Source: Caldora sp965222765
Lineage (GTDB): Bacteria > Cyanobacteriota > Cyanobacteriia > Cyanobacteriales > Coleofasciculaceae
Reading direction: 5' to 3'
Length of the DNA: 64,000 bases
NCBI GenBank assembly: GCA_965222765.1
Contig: CBDCVG010000043.1
Span: forward strand, 124,001 to 188,000
The notes beneath the pieces are model-generated. The model was not told the DNA's origin. It made no database searches and worked only from the letters and a program-made list of their open reading frames with translations. A program made the position numbers and the translations under genes. Below, in pieces: positions 1-7,912 of this stretch. Each line of letters begins with the position of its first letter. The stretch's first letter is position 1.

Positions 1-1296
1 CGCACCAATACCATGTTCCCCAGAAATACTACCTCCTGAGCTAACACAGAGTTTGAGAATTTCTCCTCCTAACTCTTCCACTTGTGCAAATGCTCCTTCA
101 ACGGAATTATCATAAAGAATCAGTGGATGGAGGTTACCATCACCAGCATGAAATACATTAGCAATGGGATACCCATATTTCTCACTTAAAGCTTCAATAT
201 CTTGAAGAACTCCTGCTAATTGAGTACGAGGAATTACCCCATCTTGAACGAAATAATTAGGACTCATATGACCGGCTGCAGCAAAGGCGGCTTTGCGACC
301 TTTCCACAATTTGAGGCGAGTTTCTTGGTCTCTAGCAGAAGTAATATTTCTGGCTCCATTCTGTTGACAAATTTCCGCAACCCGCTGTTTATTAGTTGCT
401 ACTTCTACCTCTAAGCCATCAAGTTCTACTAACAGAATCGCTTCTGCATCTCTGGGATAACATCCCGTTGCCACTACATCTTCCACGGCATTAATACTGA
501 GGTTATCCATCATTTCCATACCAGCAGGAATAATCCCGTTACTAATAATATCTGCAACCGCAGCACCAGCAGCTTCAATGCTGGTAAAGTCTGCCAGAAG
601 GACACAAATAGATTCCGGTGTCTTAAGAATACGTAGGGTAATTTCTGTGGCAATACCGAGAGTACCTTCAGAACCAACAAATAAACCCGTCAGATCATAA
701 CCAGGCATTTCTGGCACTGCTCCTCCCACATCTACAATTGAACCATCACCCAAGACCAGTTTTAAACCCATAACATGGTTAGTCGTGACCCCATATTTGA
801 GACAATGGACACCACCGGAATTTTCAGCAACATTACCCCCGATGGAACAAATAATTTGGCTGGAAGGGTCAGGAGCATAGTAAAATCCAGCACCACTGAC
901 AGCTTGGGTAACCCAGTTGTTGATTACCCCTGGTTGCACAACAATCCGCTGGTTTTCTAAGTCAATATCCAGGATGCGCTTCATCAAGGCGGTGACAATC
1001 AACACGCAATCTTCCACCGGCAAAGCACCGCCAGATAAGCCAGTACCAGCTCCCCGTGCTACCCAAGGGATTTGATTTTGATCACAAATTTTCACTGCTG
1101 CTGCTACTTGTTCTGTGGTGCGGGGTAGCACTACTAATGCGGGTTTTTGCCGATAGCTGGCTAAACCATCACATTCATAGGTCAACAATTCTTCTTTACG
1201 ACGAATTACACTATTTTTACCTACAGCTGCCTCAAATTGCTTAATAATTTGTTTCGAGTTAGCTTTTGTAGCTTGGACGGGATTTCTCAGAATCAT
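1..1296 (-). CDS. glcD: Glycolate dehydrogenase FAD subunit GlcD (partial, C-terminus beyond window)
   Basis: FAD-linked oxidase that converts glycolate to glyoxylate, the entry step of cyanobacterial photorespiration. Read on the minus strand from the ATG at 1294-1296, the frame stays open for 432 codons to the window edge. The flavin-binding loop reads ARGAGTGLSGGALP, followed by a PDPSSQ segment and GGNVAENSGG. Towards the C-terminus HAGDGNLHPL and SISGEHGIGA are the metal/flavin-domain signatures of the GlcD/D-lactate dehydrogenase family. Family members are about 480-500 residues, so roughly 50-60 residues lie outside the window. It is divergent from mtnA with 41 bp between the start codons. 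D-lactate dehydrogenase activity is an alternative, since the family overlaps. Confidence 0.9.
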   Translation of the reverse strand, partial: MILRNPVQATKANSKQIIKQFEAAVGKNSVIRRKEELLTYECDGLASYRQKPALVVLPRTTEQVAAAVKICDQNQIPWVARGAGTGLSGGALPVEDCVLIVTALMKRILDIDLENQRIVVQPGVINNWVTQAVSGAGFYYAPDPSSQIICSIGGNVAENSGGVHCLKYGVTTNHVMGLKLVLGDGSIVDVGGAVPEMPGYDLTGLFVGSEGTLGIATEITLRILKTPESICVLLADFTSIEAAGAAVADIISNGIIPAGMEMMDNLSINAVEDVVATGCYPRDAEAILLVELDGLEVEVATNKQRVAEICQQNGARNITSARDQETRLKLWKGRKAAFAAAGHMSPNYFVQDGVIPRTQLAGVLQDIEALSEKYGYPIANVFHAGDGNLHPLILYDNSVEGAFAQVEELGGEILKLCVSSGGSISGEHGIGA

Positions 1297-1337
1297 AATA
1301 GGGTGATTAAATTAGAAAGTATTAACTATTTTTCAGG

Positions 1338-2405
1338 ATGTCTACAAACCTCACTTCCCAGTCTCCCAACCCCGTATATCCCATTATCTGGCAAGAAGAC
1401 AAAGTTGTACTGATTGACCAAACTCAACTGCCAGAAAAGTACACCACTGTAGAAATTAATGACTATCAGGAGATGGCGCAAGCAATCAAAACTATGATTG
1501 TCCGAGGTGCCCCTGCCATTGGTATTGCAGCAGCTTATGGGATGTACCTGGGAGCAAGGGAAATTCAGACAACAGACAGAGATACCTTCCTTAACCAACT
1601 CGAAGAAATTGCTCAGCAGTTGCGCCAGACTCGTCCCACAGCAGTTAATTTATTTTGGGCGATCGCACGGATGTTGAAAACTGCTCAGGAGACACAGGGT
1701 TCATTGGAGCAGCTTCAGGCATCTTTGTTGGCAACAGCTCAAGCAATTCAAACTGAAGATTTACACACTTGTCAAGCAATTGGCGATCGCGGTTTAGAAA
1801 TTTTACCATCTCAACCTCAGCAATTAACTCTGTTAACTCACTGTAATGCTGGAGCACTAGCAACAGCTGGTTATGGTACTGCCTTAGGTGTAGTGCGCTC
1901 AGCATGGCGGGAGGGAAGACTAAATCGAGTCTATGCAGATGAAACCCGTCCCCGCTTGCAAGGAGCCAAGCTTACTTCCTGGGAATGTGTGCAAGAAGGC
2001 ATACCAGTTACGGTAATTACCGATAACATGGCAGCTCATTGTATGAAACAGGGGTTAATTGATGCAGTAGTTGTAGGAGCGGATCGGATTACTGCGAATG
2101 GGGACGTTGCTAACAAAATAGGCACTTATAGTTTAGCGATCGCAGCTGTTGCTCACAATATTCCTTTCTTTGTTGCTGCGCCTTTATCTACTATTGATTT
2201 TAAGCTAGCTACCGGCAGTGAAATCCCAATAGAAGAGCGCCACCCCTCGGAAATCTATCAAGTAGGGGAAACGGTCTTGTGTCCACCAAGAGTAGAGTTT
2301 TATAATCCCGCCTTTGATGTTACACCTGCGAAGTTAATCACAGCAATTATTACTGAGCAGGGTGCGGTTGCGCCTGAGAAGTTGGGACGACTTAGGGCTT
2401 GCTAA
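1338..2405 (+). CDS. mtnA: S-methyl-5-thioribose-1-phosphate isomerase (MtnA)
   Basis: Isomerises methylthioribose-1-phosphate to methylthioribulose-1-phosphate in the methionine salvage pathway (eIF-2B-like fold, cytosolic). The 355 residues match the family length. The phosphate-binding segment is IVRGAPAIGIAAAYG near residue 55. The catalytic cysteine lies in LTHCNAGALAT and the catalytic aspartate in VVGADRITANGDVANK. The C-terminus is odd: the last codons and the TAA come from a copy of the AGGGCTTGCT repeat (2394-2403), which is repeated at 2408. The final residues LRAC are therefore probably repeat-derived rather than ancestral. No Shine-Dalgarno sequence is obvious before the ATG. Confidence 0.95.
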   Translation: MSTNLTSQSPNPVYPIIWQEDKVVLIDQTQLPEKYTTVEINDYQEMAQAIKTMIVRGAPAIGIAAAYGMYLGAREIQTTDRDTFLNQLEEIAQQLRQTRPTAVNLFWAIARMLKTAQETQGSLEQLQASLLATAQAIQTEDLHTCQAIGDRGLEILPSQPQQLTLLTHCNAGALATAGYGTALGVVRSAWREGRLNRVYADETRPRLQGAKLTSWECVQEGIPVTVITDNMAAHCMKQGLIDAVVVGADRITANGDVANKIGTYSLAIAAVAHNIPFFVAAPLSTIDFKLATGSEIPIEERHPSEIYQVGETVLCPPRVEFYNPAFDVTPAKLITAIITEQGAVAPEKLGRLRAC

Positions 2406-2407
2406 AT

Positions 2408-2623
2408 AGGGCTTGCTGAATAAGTCGTAACTTTCGGGTTTGAATAGGTGTTAGGTGTTAGGTGGTAGGTGGTAGGTGAGGTTGGAGGTAGTAGGTGTTA
2501 GGGATTTTCGACTTACGGTGCAAGGAAATTGAGCCAAAAGATACAAAAACCTTGCACTTGGCAAAGTATAAAATGTTTGAAAGCTTTGCCTGGCATAGTT
2601 TCCACACTTTTGCAGCAAGCCCT
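2408..2623. repeat. MITE-like element with AGGGCTTGCTG inverted ends
   Basis: The left end AGGGCTTGCTG at 2408 is matched by CAGCAAGCCCT at 2613-2623, an 11 bp perfect terminal inverted repeat around about 200 bp of non-coding DNA. The interior holds a tract of imperfect GGTGTTA/GGTGGTA heptamers (about 2449-2500). The right half (about 2560-2623) is related in reverse complement to 29991-30040, and the left end matches the minus strand at 55770-55790. These are probably ends of an IS or its deletion derivative; there is no transposase ORF. Confidence 0.6.
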
Positions 2624-2695
2624 AAATAAGTCGGGTGGTGACGAGAGGCAACAGCTCATCTGGCAACAGGCAACAGTTCCGGAGTGATTATCCAT
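2624..2695. repeat. Dispersed ~80 bp intergenic repeat (copy 1)
   Basis: This stretch is the reverse complement of most of 55714-55780. Both contain a block reading GGATAATCACTCCGGAACTG, then TGTTGCC iterations, then CTCTCGTCAC and CCGACTTATT. In both copies it abuts an AGGGCTTGCTG terminus, so the two repeats probably belong to one element. It is non-coding. Confidence 0.55.
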
Positions 2696-3475
2696 TCAAA
2701 TAAATCTAGTCAGCTGCACCCGGTAGCGTTCCTTTTTAGTTACACTAACATCCCCAACTTCCACTCGTCCCTTCCCACGAATAGCAATTAAGTCTCCTGA
2801 TTTAACTAAGGAGCTAGCTTGGGTAACATCTTTCCAGTTCACCCGGACATCACCACCATTAATCAGCTCAACCATTTTATTGCGGGAAGTGCCGAAACCA
2901 GCCGAAGCGATCGCATCTAAGCGCATTGATGCTTCTACAGTGGTTCTTTCTTTTTTCTTCGGTTGTCGAATCTTGAGTTCACTCAGTTCAATCCGTTCAC
3001 TTTTTACTGGTACTGAACGTACCTGAGTTAAATTAGCTGCCAGAAACTCCACCATTTCCGGCACTACAATTGCTTGGGCTCCTCGTTCTCCCAGGACAAT
3101 AATATCCCCAGTCTTTTCCCGCACCAAACCTGTTCCCAACATTGCCCCCAAGAAATCCCGGTGGTTAGCTGGATCAAAGAGAAAATTACCTGCAATGTCT
3201 AATGCTGCCACTTCTACTTGGTATTGTTCTAAGGGTAACTCTTCTCGTGCGATCGCTAAACGTTGTCGTTCTGCTTGAGGATAACCTCCCCAAGCCAGCA
3301 GCTGCACTTCTGTCAGACGCCCAAACTGCTGCTGAATTTCGATTAATACTGGTGGTGAGAGAAAATCAGTCAAGACCACTTCCCAAGTCTTGATTGCCTG
3401 TTCAGCTTGATCAATGATACGGGCAACATCCTCTCGATTTTCGACCCCTTTTAACAGTTCTTCTCTTGGTAACAT
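2696..3475 (-). CDS. Photosystem II S4 domain protein (YlmH-like RNA-binding protein)
   Basis: A 259-residue protein with an N-terminal YlmH-like region (residues about 1-165) and a C-terminal S4 RNA-binding domain (about 180-245). The S4 domain includes MRLDAIASAGFGTSRNKM, VRVNWKD and KSGDLIAIRGKGRVEV. In cyanobacteria this family is annotated as photosystem II S4 domain protein; the molecular role is not settled, and YlmH relatives bind stalled ribosomes and RNA. It is full length with no visible defect. The 5' side is a (TTGATAA)n heptamer tract in front of a dead antitoxin gene, so it is likely transcribed alone. Confidence 0.85.
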   Translation of the reverse strand: MLPREELLKGVENREDVARIIDQAEQAIKTWEVVLTDFLSPPVLIEIQQQFGRLTEVQLLAWGGYPQAERQRLAIAREELPLEQYQVEVAALDIAGNFLFDPANHRDFLGAMLGTGLVREKTGDIIVLGERGAQAIVVPEMVEFLAANLTQVRSVPVKSERIELSELKIRQPKKKERTTVEASMRLDAIASAGFGTSRNKMVELINGGDVRVNWKDVTQASSLVKSGDLIAIRGKGRVEVGDVSVTKKERYRVQLTRFI

Positions 3476-3486
3476 TTTAGTTGTTA

Positions 3487-3519
3487 TTTATCAATTGATA
3501 ATTGATAATTGATAATTGA
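3487..3519. repeat. Tandem TTGATAA heptamers
   Basis: Four tandem units of about 7 bp (TTGATAA/TTGATTA) between the S4-domain gene and the antitoxin relic. The first base of the relic's stop codon follows immediately. Heptamer tracts of this kind recur in the window with other units (AATTAAG, GGTGTTA, ATTCTAA). Confidence 0.6.
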
Positions 3520-3769
3520 TTAAATGATTTCTTGACCGAGCGGCTTGCTTTCAACGAAATCTTGTATATCGTCAGGATACTGAAAATCATTGGGAATGCT
3601 GGCTAATAATTCATCAAGGTTTGAAGAACTGTTCTTCTTGGTGATAATCAGGGTATCCTATGACTCAGTTAGTTCAATAATTGAGTCAGAGGATACCGAA
3701 GCTTTCCGCGATTGTGCGGGGGATTCGGAAGCCGATACTATTACCCCATTTTGTTAGTTCAATCTCCAT
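3520..3769 (-). pseudogene. MazE/AbrB-type antitoxin relic (frameshift plus nonsense)
   Basis: From the ATG at 3767-3769, which is preceded by an AAGGGGA ribosome-binding site, the minus strand encodes MEIELTKWGNSIGFRIPR, the classic SpoVT/AbrB swapped-hairpin start of MazE antitoxins. The frame stops after FGIL. One base over, the reading continues DSIIELTES, then TAG, then DTLIITKK and a normal family C-terminus ending PLGQEII. The gene therefore has one frameshift and one in-frame stop, likely CAG to TAG. Without these it would be about 82 residues, the usual size. No MazF toxin follows: the next gene downstream is the S4-domain protein. Confidence 0.75.
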
Positions 3770-3894
3770 GTCTGTCCCCTTGCCGTAAGAATTATACAAT
3801 GTATAACTCTCATGGTAGTTGATCAATAACAAGTATGAGCGCCTAATCTGCCGACAAGATGATCCTCTACGATATGGTGCATCACATCTTCTTC

Positions 3895-4449
3895 CTATTT
3901 GTCAAGACCTTGATAGAGCTGAGCGATCACAAATTCCAGATCAATACTTTTTAGTGAAACAAGATCGCCTCTCTCGTAAACAACCGTCTCCCAGGTATTC
4001 ACCGAGGTGCGACGGCGACATTCTACCCGCTGATTTTCTTGAGAAATTAAAACATATTCTTCCAAAGATGCTATTTTTTGATAATCCTTAAATTTTTCCT
4101 CTAAATCAAAGGTCTTTGTACTAGGTGAAAGTACTTCAACAATCAGTTTAGGGTATCTCTTGATGTAGCGGTCATTGCGGTCTCGTGGGTCACAAGTAAC
4201 GAAGGCATCTGGATAGTAATAAAATTCATTTTGGTAATTAACCTTCACATTACCCGAGTGAAATCGGCAATCTGAGTTGCCTAAATGCAAGTTAATCAAG
4301 CTGAGAAGGTTTAGAGCAAGACGATCATGATTATCTGTGCCACCAGCCATCGCATAGACTAAGCCGTGCCAATATTCATGGCGGATCTGGCTTTGGCGTT
4401 CGATGTCGAGATACTCTTCAGGAGTGATGTAATTACGGATGGCAATCAT
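3895..4449 (-). CDS. Uma2 family (DUF820) putative PD-(D/E)XK endonuclease
   Basis: A 184-residue member of the Uma2/DUF820 family, very abundant in cyanobacteria, with a predicted restriction-endonuclease-like fold and no established substrate. Visible core: YYYPDAFVTCDPR (acidic residue of the PD motif) and KLIVEVLSPSTKTFD (the E and LSPST signature). The length is typical. It is followed on the same strand, 83 bp upstream in transcription terms, by a second, divergent Uma2 gene. Neither family partner nor toxin-antitoxin pairing is visible. A nuclease function is a family prediction, not shown. Confidence 0.85.
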   Translation of the reverse strand: MIAIRNYITPEEYLDIERQSQIRHEYWHGLVYAMAGGTDNHDRLALNLLSLINLHLGNSDCRFHSGNVKVNYQNEFYYYPDAFVTCDPRDRNDRYIKRYPKLIVEVLSPSTKTFDLEEKFKDYQKIASLEEYVLISQENQRVECRRRTSVNTWETVVYERGDLVSLKSIDLEFVIAQLYQGLDK

Positions 4450-4532
4450 AAGGATGGTTATTGGTTATTTGCCTTACACCTAATGTAGTAGCGTGACACA
4501 CCAATTACCAAATACGTTGATTAGGATCTAAT

Positions 4533-5132
4533 TCACATCAGGCGTAAAGTTTCTCGAAATGCTATCACTGCATCAAACTGCTCTTCAGGTTTAACATAGC
4601 TAGCTAGCAACTTGAGGTCTAATGCCGATAGTAACTCACTAGCTTCTACTAACTCATATCCGGTTGAGCGCAGATGATAAATAGAAAATTGTCCTGATTG
4701 CCACTGCCAAACTTCGCGTACTCCCAAACCCCGATAGATATCCAACTTATTGACCAATCCACTAGTGATGACCACCTCGATCGCTAAGTCGGGGAATTCC
4801 TTTTTTGCTCCTAAACAATAGCACTCATCAGGTTCTAAGCCTCGCTTCTTGGCAGCTTGGCGAAATGTGGTGGAACCCCCTGCATGGAAACGAGTTCGCG
4901 TTTCTTGTAGATAGGCTTCTATCAACATCCCAATCACCTTTTTGAGCTCCTCGTGTTCTGGAGAATTAGTCATGATTTCTAGAGTTCCCTCTAAGTAGCT
5001 CATTCGCAATGTCGGAAAGTTATCTCCTAGAACATCTAGCAAACTCTCATACTGATGCCAATCAACTCCATGAAGTAGCACCCGTTGCTCTGAATCTACC
5101 AATGGAGGTTGAGTGACGATTGGAGAATTCAT
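4533..5132 (-). CDS. Uma2 family (DUF820) putative endonuclease, second paralogue
   Basis: A 199-residue Uma2-type protein of a different subgroup from its neighbour. It has LEIMTNSPEHEELKK (substrate-side helix), HAGGSTTFRQ and EFPDLAIEVVITSG, where the D and E of the nuclease core sit and VITSG replaces the usual LSPST. It is probably co-transcribed with the gene at 3895-4449 (same strand, 83 bp gap). The 5' side contains a HIP1 site and, beyond it, a MITE copy at 5202-5304. The function is unknown. Confidence 0.85.
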   Translation of the reverse strand: MNSPIVTQPPLVDSEQRVLLHGVDWHQYESLLDVLGDNFPTLRMSYLEGTLEIMTNSPEHEELKKVIGMLIEAYLQETRTRFHAGGSTTFRQAAKKRGLEPDECYCLGAKKEFPDLAIEVVITSGLVNKLDIYRGLGVREVWQWQSGQFSIYHLRSTGYELVEASELLSALDLKLLASYVKPEEQFDAVIAFRETLRLM

Positions 5133-5201
5133 AGTATTTAACCACTAACTTTCCTTGTCCTTATTTTAGATTAGGCGATCGCTGAATAATACTTTGAACT
5201 T

Positions 5202-5304
5202 CTAGTACAGCGCGGCGGAAATAACCCACCAGGAGAGAGCGATAGAATCCTTACTCTATAAGCATTCTTAATTCTTAATTCTTAATTCTGCGCAGCGGTA
5301 CTAG
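5202..5304 (-). repeat. CTAG-ended MITE with AATTAAG heptamers, copy A (full)
   Basis: A 103 bp non-coding element bounded by CTAG. The ends are imperfect inverted repeats: CTAGTACAGCGCGGCGG on the left and CTGCGCAGCGGTACTAG on the right. Inside are three AATTAAG-type heptamers and a conserved GCTTATAGAGTAAGGATTCT block. Its last four bases (CTAG) contain the stop codon of the minus-strand gene at 5301-5816. It is in the opposite orientation to the copy at 57795. Confidence 0.8.
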
Positions 5305-5816
5305 CCATTTTCTGGTTCGACGTAGCCTTGTATATTCTCAAGATTGAATTGCTTCAGTAGAGTTGTGGCTTGCCTAGTCAAACTTTCAGAACCTTTGACC
5401 ACAATCAAGTATTTTCCAGCATTGAGGCGATTACGGTAAGACAAAGCATCACCACTACCAACGCTTAAACCGACGCCACCACCAACAAAAAAGCTACCCA
5501 TTGACCCTGCGATCGCACCGAAGAAACCGCCGATGATGTGATTAACTACTGCACCTGTTCCTGGAAGAATTTCTATTCCTGTTTGCAAGTTAAACACATA
5601 ACCCGCTCCGAAACCAAAGGGAATCAACAAGAATGCCAGCTGATAAATTTGCTTTTTCGCTTTAGTGGTGGGGTCTATTAAGCCAAATTCATCAGCACTT
5701 TGGTATCCTCTACCCAGAATAGTGACCTTATCCATCGGTAAGCCTGCTTTTTCTAGGGCAGTATAGGCTGCTTCTGCCTCAATGCGGTTTGGCAATATGG
5801 CAATCAAATAGTTCAT
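5301..5816 (-). CDS. Conserved membrane protein, general-stress-protein-like
   Basis: A 171-residue protein from the ATG at 5814-5816; an upstream in-frame ATG at 5840 would add eight residues, but the sequence MNYLIAILPN is a typical cyanobacterial start. An N-terminal alpha/beta segment (ILPNRIEAEAAYTALEKAGL) resembles the ferredoxin-like heat-induced stress module of GSP-17M/DUF1269 proteins. It is followed by a glycine-rich hydrophobic pair (about residues 60-125, with a GGFFGAIAGSMGSFFVGGG zipper) and a second alpha/beta half (GKYLIVVKG). The role is unknown. The TAG stop lies inside the terminal CTAG of MITE copy A, so the C-terminus may have been reset by the insertion. Confidence 0.6.
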   Translation of the reverse strand: MNYLIAILPNRIEAEAAYTALEKAGLPMDKVTILGRGYQSADEFGLIDPTTKAKKQIYQLAFLLIPFGFGAGYVFNLQTGIEILPGTGAVVNHIIGGFFGAIAGSMGSFFVGGGVGLSVGSGDALSYRNRLNAGKYLIVVKGSESLTRQATTLLKQFNLENIQGYVEPENG

Positions 5817-6188
5817 TGCTTGGATCTTGGTTCGATACAAGACTTACTTTACCCGTTTATCTTTACAAGAGAGACTTTGAAGGCAAGGAATAAGGTTTGG
5901 AGAGAGGATTAAATCCTGTTCTTCTCCCACTCCAAGAGTTCCTGTTGCTTTTTACCTTTTCATGATGGGGAGAAACCTAAAAATTTTCAGACAACTGAGG
6001 CACTAGTGACCCTTTGCAGTTAATATAGCCTACTGCGGTGAGAACTCACTGTTGTTTTCACTCTACTCCCACTGCATTCAGCAGCTGACTGCTATTTGTT
6101 GTCTGTCGCTTGCAGCGCTCCTTGCCTTGAAATTCCTTTAAGGTAGAGGAGCGGGATTAGGACAAGCTCATTTCAACCCCATTAGGTA
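5817..6188. other. Intergenic region upstream of serA
   Basis: 372 bp between two divergent genes; it must hold both promoters. Several short inverted stretches occur near 6100-6150, but nothing matches a riboswitch I can name. There is no ORF, tRNA or repeat family member. Confidence 0.5.
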
Positions 6189-7772
6189 ATGTCTAAGGTT
6201 CTCGTCTCTGACCCAATTAATCAAGCTGGAATTGATATCCTTTCCCAAGTTGCTCAGGTTGACATCAAAACAAATCTACCGCCTGAGGAACTAGCTGGGA
6301 TTATCTCAGAATATGATGCCTTGATGATTCGCTCTGGGACTCGCGTTACCCAAGAGATTATTGAGGCTGGCAATCAACTGAAGATCATTGGACGTGCTGG
6401 TGTTGGTGTAGATAACGTCGATGTTGCAGCAGCTACCCGTCACGGAATTGTTGTAGTTAACTCTCCAGAAGGGAATACAATTGCCGCAGCTGAACACGCC
6501 CTTGCGATGATGCTGTCTCTTTCTCGCCATATTCCCCATGCTAATGAGTCAGTTAAAAACAATAAGTGGGACCGCAAGCGCTTCATCGGTACAGAAGTTT
6601 ATAAGAAGACTTTGGGTGTTGTTGGCTTGGGCAAAATTGGCTCCCATGTGGCTACTGCAGCACGAGCTATGGGTATGAAGTTACTCGCCTATGACCCCTT
6701 CATTTCCATCGAACGAGCTGAGCAGCTAGGCTGCCGCTTAGTTGAGATGGATTTACTGTTGCGGGAGTCTGATTACATTACTCTACACATTCCTAAAACT
6801 GCGGAAACGGCTCATCTAATTGATGCTGAAGCCTTAGCCAAGATGAAGCCAGGAGCCCGCATTGTCAACTGTGCTAGAGGTGGCATTATTGATGAAGAGG
6901 CGCTAGCCGAGGCTTTAAAGGAAGGTAAAATTGCCGGTGCAGCTTTGGATGTCTTTGAATCAGAACCCCTAGGAGAATCACAATTGCGATCGCTGGGGAA
7001 AGAAGTTATACTGACTCCCCACCTAGGAGCCTCTACCGAAGAAGCTCAAGTTAATGTGGCGATTGATGTTGCTGAGCAAATTCGTGATGTTTTGTTAGGC
7101 TTACCAGCCCGTTCAGCAGTTAATATTCCTGGCCTTTCTCCCAACGTACTCGAAACTCTCAAACCCTATATGAAGTTGGCAGAAACCCTGGGTAATTTAG
7201 TCAGTCAGCTGGCGGGAGGACGGATTGAAGTTTTGAATGTGCGGTTACAGGGAGAGTTAGCGACTAATAATAGTCAGCCTTTAGTTGTAGCTTCCCTTAA
7301 AGGTTTACTTTCCCATGCCCTGCGGGAGCGAGTTAATTATGTTAATGCCACCATTGAAGCTAAAGAACGGGGAATTCGTGTCATTGAAACCCGAGATGCT
7401 TCAATTAAGGACTATTCAGGAGGCTCATTACAGTTATCAGCTAAGGGTTCTTTGGGAGAACATTCTGTGACTGGAGCTTTGCTCAGTGATGGAGAAATCC
7501 ATGTTACCAGTATTGATGAGTTCCCAATTAACGTTCCTCCTAGTAATCACATGCTCTTTACTCTGCACCGCGATATGCCGGGAATTATTGGGAAAATTGG
7601 CTCTCTGCTAGGCAGTTTTAATGTCAATATTGCCAGTATGCAGGTTGGTCGCAAAATTGTGCGGGGTGATGCAGTTATGGTACTGAGTATTGATGATCCT
7701 CTACCGGAGGGAATTTTGAAGGAGATTATGAAAGTTCCTGGAATTCGGGATGCTTATACGGTAACTTTGTAG
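6189..7772 (+). CDS. serA: D-3-phosphoglycerate dehydrogenase (SerA)
   Basis: NAD-dependent oxidation of 3-phosphoglycerate to 3-phosphohydroxypyruvate, the first step of phosphorylated serine synthesis. At 527 residues it is the long (type I) form. The order is substrate domain, NAD domain with GVVGLGKIGSHVA (about residue 145), the catalytic Arg and Glu of NCARGGIIDEEAL and the His of ILTPHLGASTEEAQ. An intervening ASB domain (about 320-445) and a C-terminal ACT domain (HRDMPGIIGKIGSLLG) follow; the ACT domain is the usual serine-feedback site. prmA follows 140 bp later on the same strand, a neighbourhood common in cyanobacteria. Confidence 0.97.
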   Translation: MSKVLVSDPINQAGIDILSQVAQVDIKTNLPPEELAGIISEYDALMIRSGTRVTQEIIEAGNQLKIIGRAGVGVDNVDVAAATRHGIVVVNSPEGNTIAAAEHALAMMLSLSRHIPHANESVKNNKWDRKRFIGTEVYKKTLGVVGLGKIGSHVATAARAMGMKLLAYDPFISIERAEQLGCRLVEMDLLLRESDYITLHIPKTAETAHLIDAEALAKMKPGARIVNCARGGIIDEEALAEALKEGKIAGAALDVFESEPLGESQLRSLGKEVILTPHLGASTEEAQVNVAIDVAEQIRDVLLGLPARSAVNIPGLSPNVLETLKPYMKLAETLGNLVSQLAGGRIEVLNVRLQGELATNNSQPLVVASLKGLLSHALRERVNYVNATIEAKERGIRVIETRDASIKDYSGGSLQLSAKGSLGEHSVTGALLSDGEIHVTSIDEFPINVPPSNHMLFTLHRDMPGIIGKIGSLLGSFNVNIASMQVGRKIVRGDAVMVLSIDDPLPEGILKEIMKVPGIRDAYTVTL

Positions 7773-7858
7773 GGGCGTGGCGAAGTTAGATATTTCGCCG
7801 ATAGTGCCAAATGTTAATCAAGCCTTGACCTTCAAGGAACTAGGAGTCAGTAGTCACG

Positions 7859-7884
7859 AGAAATTCAGCAATTGCTGAATTTCT
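7859..7884. promoter_or_regulatory. 26 bp perfect palindrome between serA and prmA
   Basis: The sequence centred on CAATTG is its own reverse complement over 26 bases (AGAAATTCAG... mirrored). It lies 29 bp before the prmA start and has no T tract, so it is not an ordinary terminator. It could be a regulator site, a processing hairpin or a repeat. Confidence 0.5.
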
Positions 7885-7912
7885 GGATTTCAAAGTCAGC
7901 AATTCTGGAATT

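Noticed and set aside
2513..2695. 60-codon minus-strand open frame between mtnA and the S4 gene
   Set aside because: It lies wholly in dispersed repeats; the same sequence at 55711-55790 does not keep the frame.
3487..3519. CRISPR-like array
   Set aside because: Heptamer tracts here and elsewhere (2449, 22030, 46476, 57810) have no spacers; they are simple tandem repeats.
3650..3702. Terminator at the GGTATCCTATGACTCA inverted repeat
   Set aside because: The two arms fall inside the coding relic of the MazE-type gene and are not followed by a T tract.
3819..4091. 90-codon plus-strand open frame antisense to the first Uma2 gene
   Set aside because: It overlaps a well-supported Uma2 gene on the other strand and has no recognisable domain or ribosome-binding site.
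5817..6188. Serine- or SAM-related riboswitch before serA
   Set aside because: Inverted stretches are present, but none fits a known aptamer consensus by eye.
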